Below, piece after piece: positions 1 through 13,100 of a stretch of 64,000 nt of DNA (position 1 is the first letter of the stretch; each line of letters opens with the position of its first letter). This stretch comes from Ophiura sarsii. Its lineage: Eukaryota; Echinodermata; Ophiuroidea; Amphilepidida; Ophiuridae. The notes beneath the pieces were generated by a model. It saw only the letters and a list, made by a program, of their open reading frames with translations, did no database searches and was not told where the DNA came from. The translations under genes were made by a program, and so were the position numbers. The DNA lies in contig CM069457.1 in the NCBI GenBank assembly GCA_035610835.1, forward strand, positions 39,349,319 through 39,413,318, given 5' to 3'.

Positions 1-805
1 ATAGTAAAGCAATAGTTTTGCATTGGTATTTCTAGAAGACCTATAATTTACAGCATGGCAATTTTTTCGAATTAATTTTATACTTGGTAAGGGGCAAATG
101 GGAAAATATGGCGGGTGAAGATTGACATGACATAAATTGCCCGCTTAGAAGCGCTATTAATTCGCTCTGGTAAACCTATTGTTATCAATACTACGAGAGG
201 ATTACCCAGTGCATATATTTAAATTCGGGGCTAACTGCATGGGTAAGTTTCCATTATGTTGCAAATTACATCTACGCTCATGCGTGTAAACTACTCAATG
301 GGCGTTGCAATACTGTACAGCCGGTTGGTTGCACACGATAATTATGTCATATATAGCAACCAGCTTGGATGGAAGCAAGGGGAATATTTAAATTTGTTGA
401 CGGTTTTTAGGGCATCAATTTATAGCGCTGCTAAGCGGGCCTTGTAACCTAATGGTTCTTGCCAGTTGCGAAATAAGCGCGAAAACGATGTACGCGTTAC
501 AGTACTTAATATGCACGCTCCCATGGCTACCTAAATTTTATCGCGTTTCTTCATTCATATTTTTACTCGTAATGATAGCCGTACTACATTATATATTTGA
601 CTCGTTTCATATACGAAACAGTAATTTTAGAGTTATAATAAAAGCATAGACCACTATTATAGTTCAATTATTTTACAATATTAGTACCAAATACAAGTAA
701 TCACAACTGGTTGACATCAAATTAAAGATGTTTACTTATTGAAAGCCTCCTTGATACAACATCCGTTTAACATCAACAAAGAAATGTCATAATAAAGATT
801 CGTAC
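1..805. other. Intron or 3' flank with no recognised exon
   Basis: No further kringle, FN3 or other domain exon could be read on the minus strand here. The part from about 125 to 456 is a dispersed repeat listed separately. The rest is AT-rich and unrecognised. Confidence 0.5.
125..456 (+). mobile_element. MITE-like dispersed repeat, copy 1
   Basis: About 330 bp that recurs in inverted orientation at 6784-7095. Both copies are bounded by inverted GCCCGCTTAG-N-AGCGCTAT motifs (139 and 440 here), with similarity continuing some 15 bp outside them. No coding capacity is recognised. It is probably a non-autonomous DNA transposon. Confidence 0.65.
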
Positions 806-1156
806 CTTCAAGTTCAGTTTCCTCTTCCACTTCCCCTGAATCTTCCCCTGACGCGCTGCCTGTCTCTTTCTCTCCTTCGGTTTCCACAGAAACTGACTCC
901 GACTCTGGACCCTCTCCATCTTCACTAAAACCAGACACTGTGAAGTTATACGTGGTGCCTGGTTCCAGTCCCTTTAGGACAACGATTCGTTTGTCGACGC
1001 CAACCGTCACATTTTGAATATCAAATGGCGAGGAAGAGTAATATACGTTATATCCCACAATGCCAGATTCCGTAGCTCCGATGAATTCCCACATCACAGC
1101 CGCTGCATCAGCGCAAAGTAGTTCGGCATCTACAAATTGTGGGGCTGTTTCTGGAG
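806..1156 (-). CDS. FN3-12 exon with acidic C-terminal linker
   Basis: This 117-codon exon is the last one visible. It begins APETAPQFVDAE after acceptor TACTTGCAG, carries an FN3 core (VMWEFIGATESGIVGYNVYY, LEPGTTYNFTVSGFS) and ends in an acidic Ser/Glu/Gly-rich tail of about 25 residues (GEDSGEVEEETELEG) at donor GTACGA. It has FTVSG close to FN3-8. At least one more exon must lie below position 806, outside or near the window edge. Confidence 0.82.
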
Positions 1157-4100
1157 CTGCAAGTATTTGATATGTTAAGTGTAATTGTCATTACAAGACG
1201 CATGTACATGGTGTCCCTAAAAAAATGGTGCACATGTTTGCGCAACTTGTTGACCATGAAATCCCAACGTTTGGTGTAATATGTCTATACACACGGAAAG
1301 GGAAAACACTCAGCTTTCAGATGCCGTTTACTTTATATGATTTGGATTTGTCAATCCTGAGATATACCCAGTTTATCAAAGCTACCCAAAATCGACGTTG
1401 TGCCACTTTTACAGAAAGATTGATTATGAGCGTCAAAACGATACTAACATTGGTGATTGGTCTATCCATGGGCATCAATCGTCTTGAAACATTGGTGTGG
1501 GCATTTGACCAGAATTGTTTAAAAGAGGCTGAGGAACAAAAATGATGTCCTTGGAATATGTGGTAAGGGATTTCTACGAGCAGTTATTCTGGGATCCCTC
1601 TGAAGTGCACGCCGCACGTTATCAAAGTGTTACTCTGTCCTGCCACTTTTCATATCTTAGTCTTCCAGAATGTTCTTTATTCATATTGGTGCTTGTACCA
1701 TCTACCAATTATTTCCAATACTCCTTTGTATGGTGTATTCCTAGATGGTACGTGGTGTTTGGGAAATGAATGGCAACTCTCTGGTGACTTCTGCTTGAAT
1801 TCTCGTTTCATGATATTTTAAGACCATGAACACCCTCTTCTAATGAAAATTGAGGCCGCACCCAGCCATATGGACGTCTGTCTTGTTTTGAAAATGTAGG
1901 CCCAATAAACATTTGTGAAACCTCGTCAAAAGGTCTGGTTCGAATCATGTAACAAACATCTTTACATTCAGTTCTGCTTGGATACACAGGCACTCATCCT
2001 ATTATTTAAACCTATTCAATTTCAATACAAAAATGTTATTTTGCATAACACTGGTGAAGGGCAATCGTATAAGTGGAAGTTGTATCTAATAGGAGTAAAC
2101 CTTTGAAACTGTAAAGTGGCACAACATCGATTCTGGGTAGCTCTAGTTAATTGTCCATATCTCAGGATTGACAAATCCGAATCAGATGAAATAAGCAGCA
2201 TCTGAAAGCTAGGTGTTTAGTCTTTCAATATGTGTAAACATCGTACACCAAATGTTAGAACTTCATGGTCCACAAGTTGGGTAAACACGTGCACCCTTTT
2301 TTTAGGGACAGTGGACACCCGGTATTTCAAACTTGCACTGATTTCTTATCGCTTTAACAAGAGTAATTCCCCCAATGTGAAAGCCCTGTCTTGATTCAAA
2401 TTGAAGAATATCAGAGATTCTTTTCTATATCTTGTCAATTAAAGTCCAGACTGTCTTTCGTATTAGAACAAATTGGCACGATCAAGCGATAACTCACATA
2501 AAACACATTTTACTGCGATTGAAATGAATGGATTTTTGACAGAGTATACGAGAAATCACTACTGGTAAATGTGTACCAGTATCTCTTGATACTGGAACAC
2601 AGTGTGTTGTTCCGGTATCGGACGGTACTGGAACAATACCATTATACCAGTATCGAGCGATACCGGCAACTTTCATGTGCCAGTATTGTGTGATAGTGGT
2701 ATACCAGTATCTGAGACATAGGCCCTAAAGTACACTTTTTCCGAATTCTTTAACATAACATTTCTTATGTAAGTGGTATAGTATATAAGATACACATTTC
2801 CGTTAATTCCACATTGAGAGTCAGTGTTGGCAAATAATGATATACATTTTATTGATAAATACACAATAAACGTATAATTTTTTGTCAAAACCAACAATAA
2901 CCTACGCATTTTGTTTTTCATGAAAATAACTCAAAAAATTCACATATATTTTGATCGATTTTTCGGTATATCCTTGGTGTAATACATTCATAAGTTAGTC
3001 TAGTGTCAAGACTCCATTACGGAATAAAGCTGTCTAATCCTTTAATCCTTCAATAGAAGATTTTGTGCTAGATTAATTCTGTACTGTCTTAGAGCAAAGA
3101 TAAACCGATTGTTCGACGCATAAGAATGAATCACAAGATATCATAGGTCAATTCAAATAATGCCTTAAACCCAATTGTACTATTCAAATCATAATGATAG
3201 GTGAACTTACCAACTCTTCCACATACACCACCTCTGTCACCGATATCACAATACTCCCATCTAGACTCCGCGTTTGTGGTGAAGCACCAAGCGCCACCGG
3301 GTTCATTGTCTGGATTTCGACAGTAATTATGTCGACCAAGTCCCGTATCTGGGTACTCTTCATCGGTGCGGTTGTGATTATGCGGCTCTTGAGAAGTCCA
3401 ATCTTGGCACGCTTTTCCACTGGCAGTTGAAGAAACGTAACCTCGGTAATCGAGGCCAAGTGGGTCGAGATAGCATTCTATTTGTAAAGAAGGAGGATAG
3501 AATAGTCTGGTTTATTACGCAACATAATATGTGAGAAAACTGGATGAAAGCATTCTATTTGCTTCATAAGCAAGAACAAAGAATGAGAATAGGATAGTCT
3601 GGTCAATGTGAGAAAAATGGAAGAGAGCGTTAGGCAAAAAAGAAAGAGAAGGTCTGTTTCACATACATTTCGGAAAATAGCTATTCTATATGCGTTTTTG
3701 TTTTTGTTTTTAGAAAAGATAGCTTAATAAATGCGGAAATTTTGTTTTTATTGCGTTTCTGGCCCATTTCTTTCTTTATTTTCCCTTCGGAGCCCATTTT
3801 TCTTTTTCGGATAGCTAAAAAAGAGCCCAAAATTCGGCTCTTCACGCAGGGTTATGCGGCAAAAGTGACTCCACATATTTATGCGCACGGGGTATGTGAA
3901 ACAAACTTTTTTTCTTGGCCTTACTACTACACAACAAACTACTTGTACGTCCACTCAATCACGACCTGGAGAAAAGCAATAATGTCAAAAGCAATATAAA
4001 ATATAGCATTATATATTTGCATAAAACAATAGCAGCAAAATAAAAATGTCAGCAAATACTATCATTCAATATGCAACGGAAACAAAGTATTTATAGCATC

Positions 4101-7100
4101 AGCGATAGTGGCATCACAATAAGATATAAGCAAAATAAAAATATAATTTAATATGCGTCAGACATAATAACATAATAACAACAGGGCATGATACATTATC
4201 GGCAAATTAAAAACATAATTCAAACTTCGTCATCAGAAACATAAAGAAATATTGAAATAATAAACAATAAATATAATAGCAAAGAAAAAATATATAATCG
4301 TATTGTTAAGTTAAACATCATACAATTAATATGACCAGTGCAACAGAATGTTCAATAGCAAATGAAAGTCGTGCAATATGCGCAACAAAATAATATAATA
4401 GCAAATACAATATTGCATACAGCTTTTCAGAATACAAACATAACAGGAATATGGAATATAAAACAAAAATAAAACAGCACTTAGGCCACACTGCAGAACT
4501 AGTGCGTATGGCTCATGCGTATAAGTGACTTGTACGTAAGACTTATACGATAGTATTTAAGCACGAAGGAAAATTGAACTGAGACCAATGCAAATATGTC
4601 GGTGATAATATCGAAATATATATAATACATTTATTATCTATTCAATTTGGGTGCCAAATATTTCTTAAGAGACTATCGTGCAAGTTACTTTAGGGCTCTT
4701 GCCCAAACACAAGTAGAGGAGAGCGCGAGGAAAGAGCGGGGAAAACGCGATCCTTTTTTATATTTTGTTAAGAGAAGTGACAAAGGATCGATGAATAAAA
4801 CCTCACTGAATGAGTAAATCAAGTACCCATCTCAGTGAGGTGTTAATCACCGATCCTTTGTCTCTCCTTTTAACAATAATAGAAAAAGGATCGCGCTTTC
4901 CCCGCGTTTTCACCACGCTTTCCCCTCTCTTTTCTCGAGCTTTCCTCTACTTAAATTTGGGCAAGAGCACTTATACCACACGGACTAGTTTTGCCGTGAG
5001 TCCTTAGTATTATTGTTCAATTGCTCAAAATAGCAAATAATATTAGAAAACAAAAAATATAAAAATAAGCACAACTATTATAGGAGTATGCATCGAAACA
5101 CAGTATAGCCGTCTGTTTATTGATGTTGCTGTGGCTTCTGTACATATCTTCAGACTATCACAAGTATTCAATTCCTTTTTCTGTCCCGTCTTCCACATCT
5201 TGAACGCCCTGATGGGAAAATGTCATTCTTATAAGATTAACAAGTGATCCTAAATTTTTGATCAATTACCTAAAACATGTATTTTTTCTATTTGTCTGCT
5301 CATTCACTTGAATTTTGTATTCAGTTTCGTTCACGCTATAATGCTACACAATATAACGAGGGGTACTGCTTTTACTGGCAGCATTCCTCATGTGCAATAT
5401 CAGCTAGATGAAATATAAACGGTAGTCGTTGTGCTTAACAAGGAACGTAGAACTAAAATGTGTGCATTTGTGCTCGTTCCTCTGTATACCTTCGGGCATC
5501 CTGATTGTGGTTCTCTAATCATGGACACAAAATATTTTCAACACTTGATGCAACTTATTACAACCATCTCCGTGCTTGCAATCGAGATCAGACTTCGGAC
5601 ATAGCACTATTAATAGAAAGCAGAAGTCTCCCCCTTTTTTATATCCTTCCCCACCCACCCCATCAATTAATATTGGGGAAACTGTCAAGGCTTCGGATCA
5701 GCATTGCCCCGGGGGCGCTTTTTTCCGTAGTTCAGATAAAGTGTATCAATCTTTTTTTCCATGATTGTGGTTTCGTATATTGTATATTTTCTATAGTCTA
5801 TAGTATATTTTGATAGTCAAGTACGCAAAACGTCATCGTCTCGAGGAAGTGCAATTGACTTAAAAGTGTTTGGCTTTATAAAACATCTTAACGCAACTAC
5901 GTATATCTGAGACGGATTCAATAAACTTTTCAAATTATGCCAGATTCTAGAAAGGAATATAAAATATGATGAATATTTTAAGAGTCTTTGAATGGCCAGT
6001 CCAATAAGATTTGTTAAAATAGCATCGACGCCAACTACGGTATATTATCAAATCAATTCGAAACCCAATCTATTCAATGTATATAGTAAGAAGAGTTGGA
6101 TACAGAATACTTTAGGTCTCAGGCTTGCATCAATTACACGGTAGAAAATAAAACCTCATTGTAATTATATGATGCACTTTATTCCGTCAAAGACTTGATG
6201 CATGACTGGGTCCTTAACATGCTTTAAGTACACTATTTCCGATTACCGTACCAAAAGCATTTTCACAAGTCGATTTCTTTTCACCGACATCGCAATGCTC
6301 CCAGCGTTTTCCCGGATCTGTAGTATAACACCAGGCGCCTCCCTCATCACTGTCTGGATTTCTGCAATAGTTATGTTCACCGAGCCCTGTACCGGGATAT
6401 AACGTATCTGTACGGTAATGCCTGTGTGGTTTTTGGTCTGTCCATTGTTGGCATTGCTTTCCAGATTTGGTTTCCGATACGTAGCCTCTATAATCTCTTT
6501 TACTGGAGTCGATGAAGCATTCTGTATTCAAATATAACAAAAAACATTAGAATAATGGTGTATTTTTTACTCAATCAATCTTTATCCAACAATTAAAAGA
6601 CCGTACAAAAATTCCAGGATACAGGATTCATCCCGTACAGGAAAAGACAACAAAAAACCACAATACATTATAAAAGATCTTAAAACACAAGCCTACACCA
6701 AGGAGTTATTATTGCCTACACATAACAATTAAAACCTGAAACCAGCAGGAAAGGGGCCTTGCTCTAGATCTTTATATATGGACACCATTAGGTTACAAGG
6801 CCCGCTTAGCAGCGCTATAAATTGATGCCCTAAAAACCGTCAACACATATAAATATTCGCCTTCCATCCAATCTGGTTGCTATATATGACAGAATTCTCG
6901 TGTGCAACCAACCGCCTGTATTGAGTAGTTTAAAGGCATGAGCGTAGATGTAATTTGCAACATAATGGAAACTTACCCATGCAGTTAGCCCCGAATTTAT
7001 ATATATGCACTTGGTAATCCTCTCGTAGTATTGATAACAATAGGTTTACCAGAGCGAATTAATAGCGCTTCTAAGCGGGCAATTTATGTCATGTCCACCC

Positions 7101-10100
7101 AAGAAGGATCGTGTCTTGCATTTCAAATCGCATAACAACACAGGAGAGCTATTTTAGAGATATCATTCAAACATTTTTCTTGGCCTTTAAACCAGTAAAG
7201 TTGAATATTGCACGCAACATATTATTGTTTTCCTTGATAATTAGCCCTCGTGACCCAATACCATAATATATATATATATATATACAATACATTGGGGTTT
7301 TTTTTCTTCTTCAAACGACCTTTACAGATCAACGACAACACTACTGTGCAATAGACCTTTTAGTCTGTAGTAGACAAGGGACAGACAGTGTACATTCCTT
7401 GGTCAAGGGGCAGTCCCTTGGATAAGGTTATATTTAGAGCCAAATAAATAGTAGGTTATCGGCAACCGACTCTCAAATCATCTCAAATCACAGGGTAAGG
7501 GGCAGCCCAAATTGTAATGTAATTTTTATAATTGCTATGTTTTTCTCGTAATTATTTGGTCCTGAAGAAGTCAGAGCTAATTCTGACAGTATTGCACCTG
7601 ACCGACGATAAACCCGTTCAATAAGTTACTATCAACATAGACATATTTTAGTGGTTCCTGTTGATACTTGAGTTCCAAATAGATGGGCCTGTGTTTTTGA
7701 ACCCTGGCACATTTGGTAAAAAATATTCTTCAAGTGGCGTAGTGCCAACATGTCTAAAACGGACCTTTGGGTGACACATTTGCGTGGAAAAATTCAAAAT
7801 GTACATTTCCTAAAATAGGTATCTGGGAAGACAGTTGTTAATACAATATATGTGGTGTTGGGGTGACATTTAACAAATGATGACAGCATCGCGGCCGTAA
7901 GGGAGAGGTATATAAACCAGTCAACAACAAATGTACTCCAAATATACACCACCACACCCCACACCCGGAAATGGAAGCCTCGTAAATGCATACAAAACAT
8001 TGTCATACCCAGTACAGATGCACATTGTGTGTCGCTCTGTTCCCCAACATCGCAATATTCCCATCGGCTTTCCGGGTCTGTAGTATAACACCAGGCGCCT
8101 TCTGGTTCATTGTCTGGATTTCTGCAATAGTTATGTTCACCGAGCCCTGTACCGGGATATCCTGTTTCCGTACGGTTATGCTCCTGTGGTTCTTGATCGG
8201 TCCAAAGTTGGCAATTCTTTCCGGTTTTAGTTTTAGATACATAACCTCTGTAGTCTCGACCAAGTTTATCGATGAAACAGTCTGTATGAAAACATCGAGG
8301 GGGAATCATTTTATAGTATACAGTCATCACAACAAGTAACTGACCAGGTAATACACATGCTGATAACTCTAAAAGTATAACTCCTACATAAACATATTTA
8401 ATTATAAAGTTGTTGAGAAATTTCTCTTCTTGAATTTACGATATTACACACTAAGAATGGTTGATTAATGAGGAAGTTGCGATCCCAAACGTTAGGACAA
8501 GTCTGATTTTCATTTTAACATTTTCTTTTCAACACGGGGAGAGTACGACAGGTAAAGCGTGTGTGCCGTATTGATCAACCGTAACAATGCCACCGGCCGA
8601 CTATCCAACGACCAGGCCATACGGGTGAATTGGCACTACCACTACTAGTAATCAATAATTTGCCGGTCTGAGTCCCCGTGTTGAAAATGAAAATGTGAAA
8701 ATGAAAATCAGACTTGACAGTGCATTTGGGATTGTAACTTTCTTGATAATCAGCCATTCTTAGCGTGTAATATCTCAAATTCAGGAAGAGAAATTTCTCA
8801 ACATGTTTATAATTTAATATGTTTATGTAGGAGTTATACTTCTAGAGTTATCAGCACATTTATTACCTGGTCAGTTACTTATTGTGATGACTGTACATGG
8901 TTATTACATCTGTACAGACAATTCAATAGTGAAATCATGTCACAACTCACAATACTACCCGATTATGGTAAACAAGTTCATAATTTACAAAGCAAAGACT
9001 CACATTATACTACCTCCATACAAAACAGAGCTACGTATTCTCAGTTCGCTTGAAAGTATGACAAATTTGTCAAAGTAGGATTACATCGCATTTATTGTCT
9101 ACAAAGTTATGGTGTTGAACAATGTTACCTTACCTAAACCATTTGGACAAAGCTTCTCACTCTGCGCACCAACATCGCAATATTCCCATCGACTGTTGGA
9201 ATCGGTAGTATAACACCAGGCGCCTTCCGGTTCATTGTCTGGGTTTCTGCAAAAGTTGTGTTGACCAAGTCCTGTACCGGGATATCTATCTTCGGTGCGG
9301 TTATGTCGGTGTGGGAATTGCGTCGACCAGTCTTGGCATGAGGTGTCGTATTTTGATACAGATACATAGCCTCGGTAATCACGACTAAGCTCGTCAATGA
9401 AGCATTCTATATTAAAAACAAAAGTTTTATACCGTATATGGGATGATGTTGATGTAATGAACCATATTGAATTATGCAACAGATCATTTCAAATAGAGAT
9501 CGGGAAAATTCGGAAAATTCGAAAGTCATCAGAAGTCATCAAAATTGCGCCCGCCGGTATGTCGGTTCCAATTGTATCACTACGCACGGTACAAACAATC
9601 GGAACTAACGAGTTGGGAGGTCATCACAACTCGTTTTCGGACAACGTCGATGTAAAATGGTCTATCGGTTATCAGTTGAGAAATAAAAGTCAGACTACGC
9701 CCTCAATCGTCAGCCTAACCGTAAAGCAATGTGGTCTCCTCACAACAGAGTAGCGCTGCTGATCGTGCGTACGACATGGAGGATTATCGATCAGCCTGAA
9801 GTTGATGCAAGGAGTGTTGTTCCCTAGGACTTTGGACCTTAACTTACCTAAATCGTTTTGGCAAGATGTGCTCTCTTTCCCAATGTCGCAAAATTCAAAT
9901 CGGCTTTCGGGATCTGTAGTATAACACCATGCGCCATTGGGTTCATTATCTGGGTTTCGGCAATAGTTATGTTCACCGAGCCCTGAACCGGGATATCTGG
10001 CTTCTGTGCGATTGTGCGGGTGCGGTTCTTGGACTGTCCACGGTTGGCATTCTCTACCGGTTGAAGTAACGGACGCGTACCCTCGGTAATCCCTTCCGAG

Positions 10101-13100
10101 TGGGTCGATGAAGCATTCTGTATAGGAAATGAATTGATAGTGAATAAGCTTTGATTATGGTAATAATTAAATCAAGTATTTAAGAATAATGCTCCATTAC
10201 GAATTTAAGGTCGGTACAGTTCCTATATTGATCCCGAATCTCACGCCAACTGGTTCCGAATGAACAGCATGCAAACATATTCTTCCTTCCCTGACGTTGC
10301 AAACTTGAAATTGAAGTTCCATTGACTTAAGCATGTTCAGCGTGGCTCGTTACGTCACGAATGAACAACGACGAGTTCATGTCAATGTCATCTTCCTGGT
10401 TCACTTTCAAAGTAAACCCTGTAGATACACTGAGAGCTTGAGTTGTTCCCCTGTAGATACACTGAGAACTTGAGTTGTTCCATGCGTAATGCGTTAACAA
10501 TATTTTAAAGGAGAACAGAACTATTCATGAAATTAAGAATTATATGGTAAGACAGTTATTATTTATTGTATATTGACAATTTGTATTGAGCACAGGACTA
10601 TAATAGTCAATACAACTAATTTAAACTGCACATCCCAACCTGCAATTATTTGGAATTCGCGCTCGGTGATAAGTGTCGAAACTGCTGATGGGATAGCCAT
10701 ACCCGATACTGGGATGTCATCGTTACTAAACCGCCACATCAGCAGCAAGTCGCTGCGCGTAATTCAATGCATCAATCGAAAATATCAGTACAACATGAAC
10801 TAAAGATGTGGAAATCTCGAAACTGTTTCGTCATAGCTTCAATGAATATGGCGACGTCCATAAATGTGTTGGGTTTTTTTAATTCTAAACCCGATTTGGT
10901 CATAACGCGGCACTTTTAAAATCGTAAACCTACGGATATGGTCTGTGTAATAATAATGCTACATGTTTGAGCGCTAAAGTTCCATGGCGCGGATTTCATT
11001 TAATTAACTATTTCTAAACATACCTAAATTATTCTGGCAATTTGGATCTCGTTCACCAACATCACAATATTCCCATCGGCTTTCTGGATCTGTAGTATAA
11101 CACCAGGCGCCTTCCGGTTCATTGTCTGGATTTCTGCAAAAGTTATGTTCGCCGAGCCCTGTACCGGGATATTTCGCGTCTGTACGGTTATGCTCTTGTG
11201 GTTCTTGGTCTGTCCAAGGTTGGCATTTCTTTCCAGTTTTAGTTTCAGATACATATCCCCTGTAATCTCTAGCAAGATTATCGCCGAAACATTCTGCATT
11301 CAAACAAATGACATACACATTTTTCTGATTTATAACTTGAAAAAAAGAATATTCTTTAATCCAAAAAGAATTGATTGACATCAGACTTTCATGTAATAAA
11401 TTAATGCAATATTATATGATCTTTTTCAATTTTTTACACATATCTTTCTCTCTCACTTTGACTATCAGGATTGACTCTCTCACTTTGACTATCAGGATTG
11501 ACTTTCCTGAACTCATGAATCTACTTTGACTGTGATTTTCCGTAAAAAAACCATCACAGAACTTTACTAAATCATAATGGAAATCTGCGTCCAATTTAAG
11601 GAATTGTTCAAAATATTATTTGTTTCGATTTTCATCATAAAGCATTCCGTAGGGGTGTGTTCAGAGAACATGTGTGGTCTAGTGGATAGCATGCAGGGTT
11701 CATGATACAAAGGTTGTGAGTTCTAGCCCCGCTATAGCCAACATGTTTGTATCCTTGGGCAAGGTACTTAGTCTTAGAGCGATACCCGAGCACGTTAAAA
11801 ATGGTTACAGACTCTTTCATAAAGAGTAGGGATCATCCCGGTCTGTAAATAAGCTATATAAGCTTATTGGGTTATCCAGGGTCGTAGGACCCAAATGATC
11901 TCGAATCAGATTAGATAATTATAGTATATAAATCATAATCTGCTATTTACTTTACTTTTATTTTATTTACTCAAATAAGCGACAGGGTAAATCCATTTTT
12001 GTCTTACCGAACTCGTTTGAACAGGTCTCACTCTGGGCACCGACATCGCAATATTCCCATCGGCTTTCTGAATCGGTAGTATAACACCAGGCGCCTTCCG
12101 GTTCATTGTCTGGATTTCTGCAAAAGTTATGTTCGCCAAGCCCTGTACCGGGATATCCCGCTTCTGTACGGTTATGCACATGTGGTTCTTGATCAGTCCA
12201 TTGTTGACATTGCTTTCCGGTTTTAGTTTCAGAAATGAATCCTCTGTAATCTCTTGCAACCTCATCAATGAAGCATCCTATATCCAAACAAAATGTCAAT
12301 GAATAGCACACGTACTAAATAATTGTTGTCGTTGGTGTTAATATTATATAAATATTATTAATATTAGGAATAATTTAGATACCTTTTTCGAACCATTGTA
12401 TTATTAATATTGTCTATAATAAAATCAACAGCAAATCTATATTCTTACCTAGATCATTTGCACAGGCCGCACTCTCTTTTCCAACATCACAATATTCCCA
12501 TCTGCTTTCTGGATCTGTAGTATAACACCAGGCGCCTTCTGGTTCATTGTCTGGATTTCTGCAAAAGTTATGTTCACCGAGCCCTGTACCGGGATATCTC
12601 GCCTCTGTACGGTTATGCTCCTGTGGTTCTTGATCGGTCCAAGGTTGACACTCCTTTCCGGTTTTAGTTTCAGATATGTAACCTCGATAGTCTCGACCAA
12701 GGGTATCAGAGAAACATTCTGTAAAAAAAGAATACAGACGAATACAGGTTTGTATAAGGCATCAAATCCCTTGATAACCTATTATAAACTATATGAATTG
12801 TAGGAATAGGGACTGATAACGTCACAGTATCCTCGGTCACATCTGCAGTTGGTTATTCGATATCCGATATTCATATTTAAGCGCTCAGCATACTCCACAA
12901 TGCTCGGCCGCTGAGCGCATGCGTTGACCACCGTTTTCCAATCAGGCTGCATCATTTTGATAAGGCGGAGCTACTACGCATGTGTGACAGCGCAAAGAGT
13001 TCGAGCGTAGTGGAGTATGATGAGCGCCTTAGTCTTTTGAAACTAACTTAACTTGTTATACAACTGTGTATGGGACGCAGATTTCCAGCTAATTACTTCT

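Noticed and set aside
732..805. Extension of FN3-12 to a stop codon at 732 as the protein C-terminus
   Set aside because: A phase-1 GTACGA donor at 805 fits the rest of the gene, and the extra residues have no domain character. A terminal exon here cannot be fully excluded.
6246..6252. Alternative KR26 donor at the GTAATC just downstream
   Set aside because: It would end the exon in phase 0, unlike all other exons; the GTACGG donor keeps phase 1 and GTACG donors are used elsewhere in the gene.
9397..9753. 118-codon plus-strand frame between KR24 and KR23
   Set aside because: It starts over the KR24 splice acceptor and shows no recognisable domain; no supporting promoter or splice context.
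11671..11760. A functional tRNA gene
   Set aside because: A- and B-box-like motifs exist but acceptor and anticodon stems do not pair, and a SINE-like body follows.
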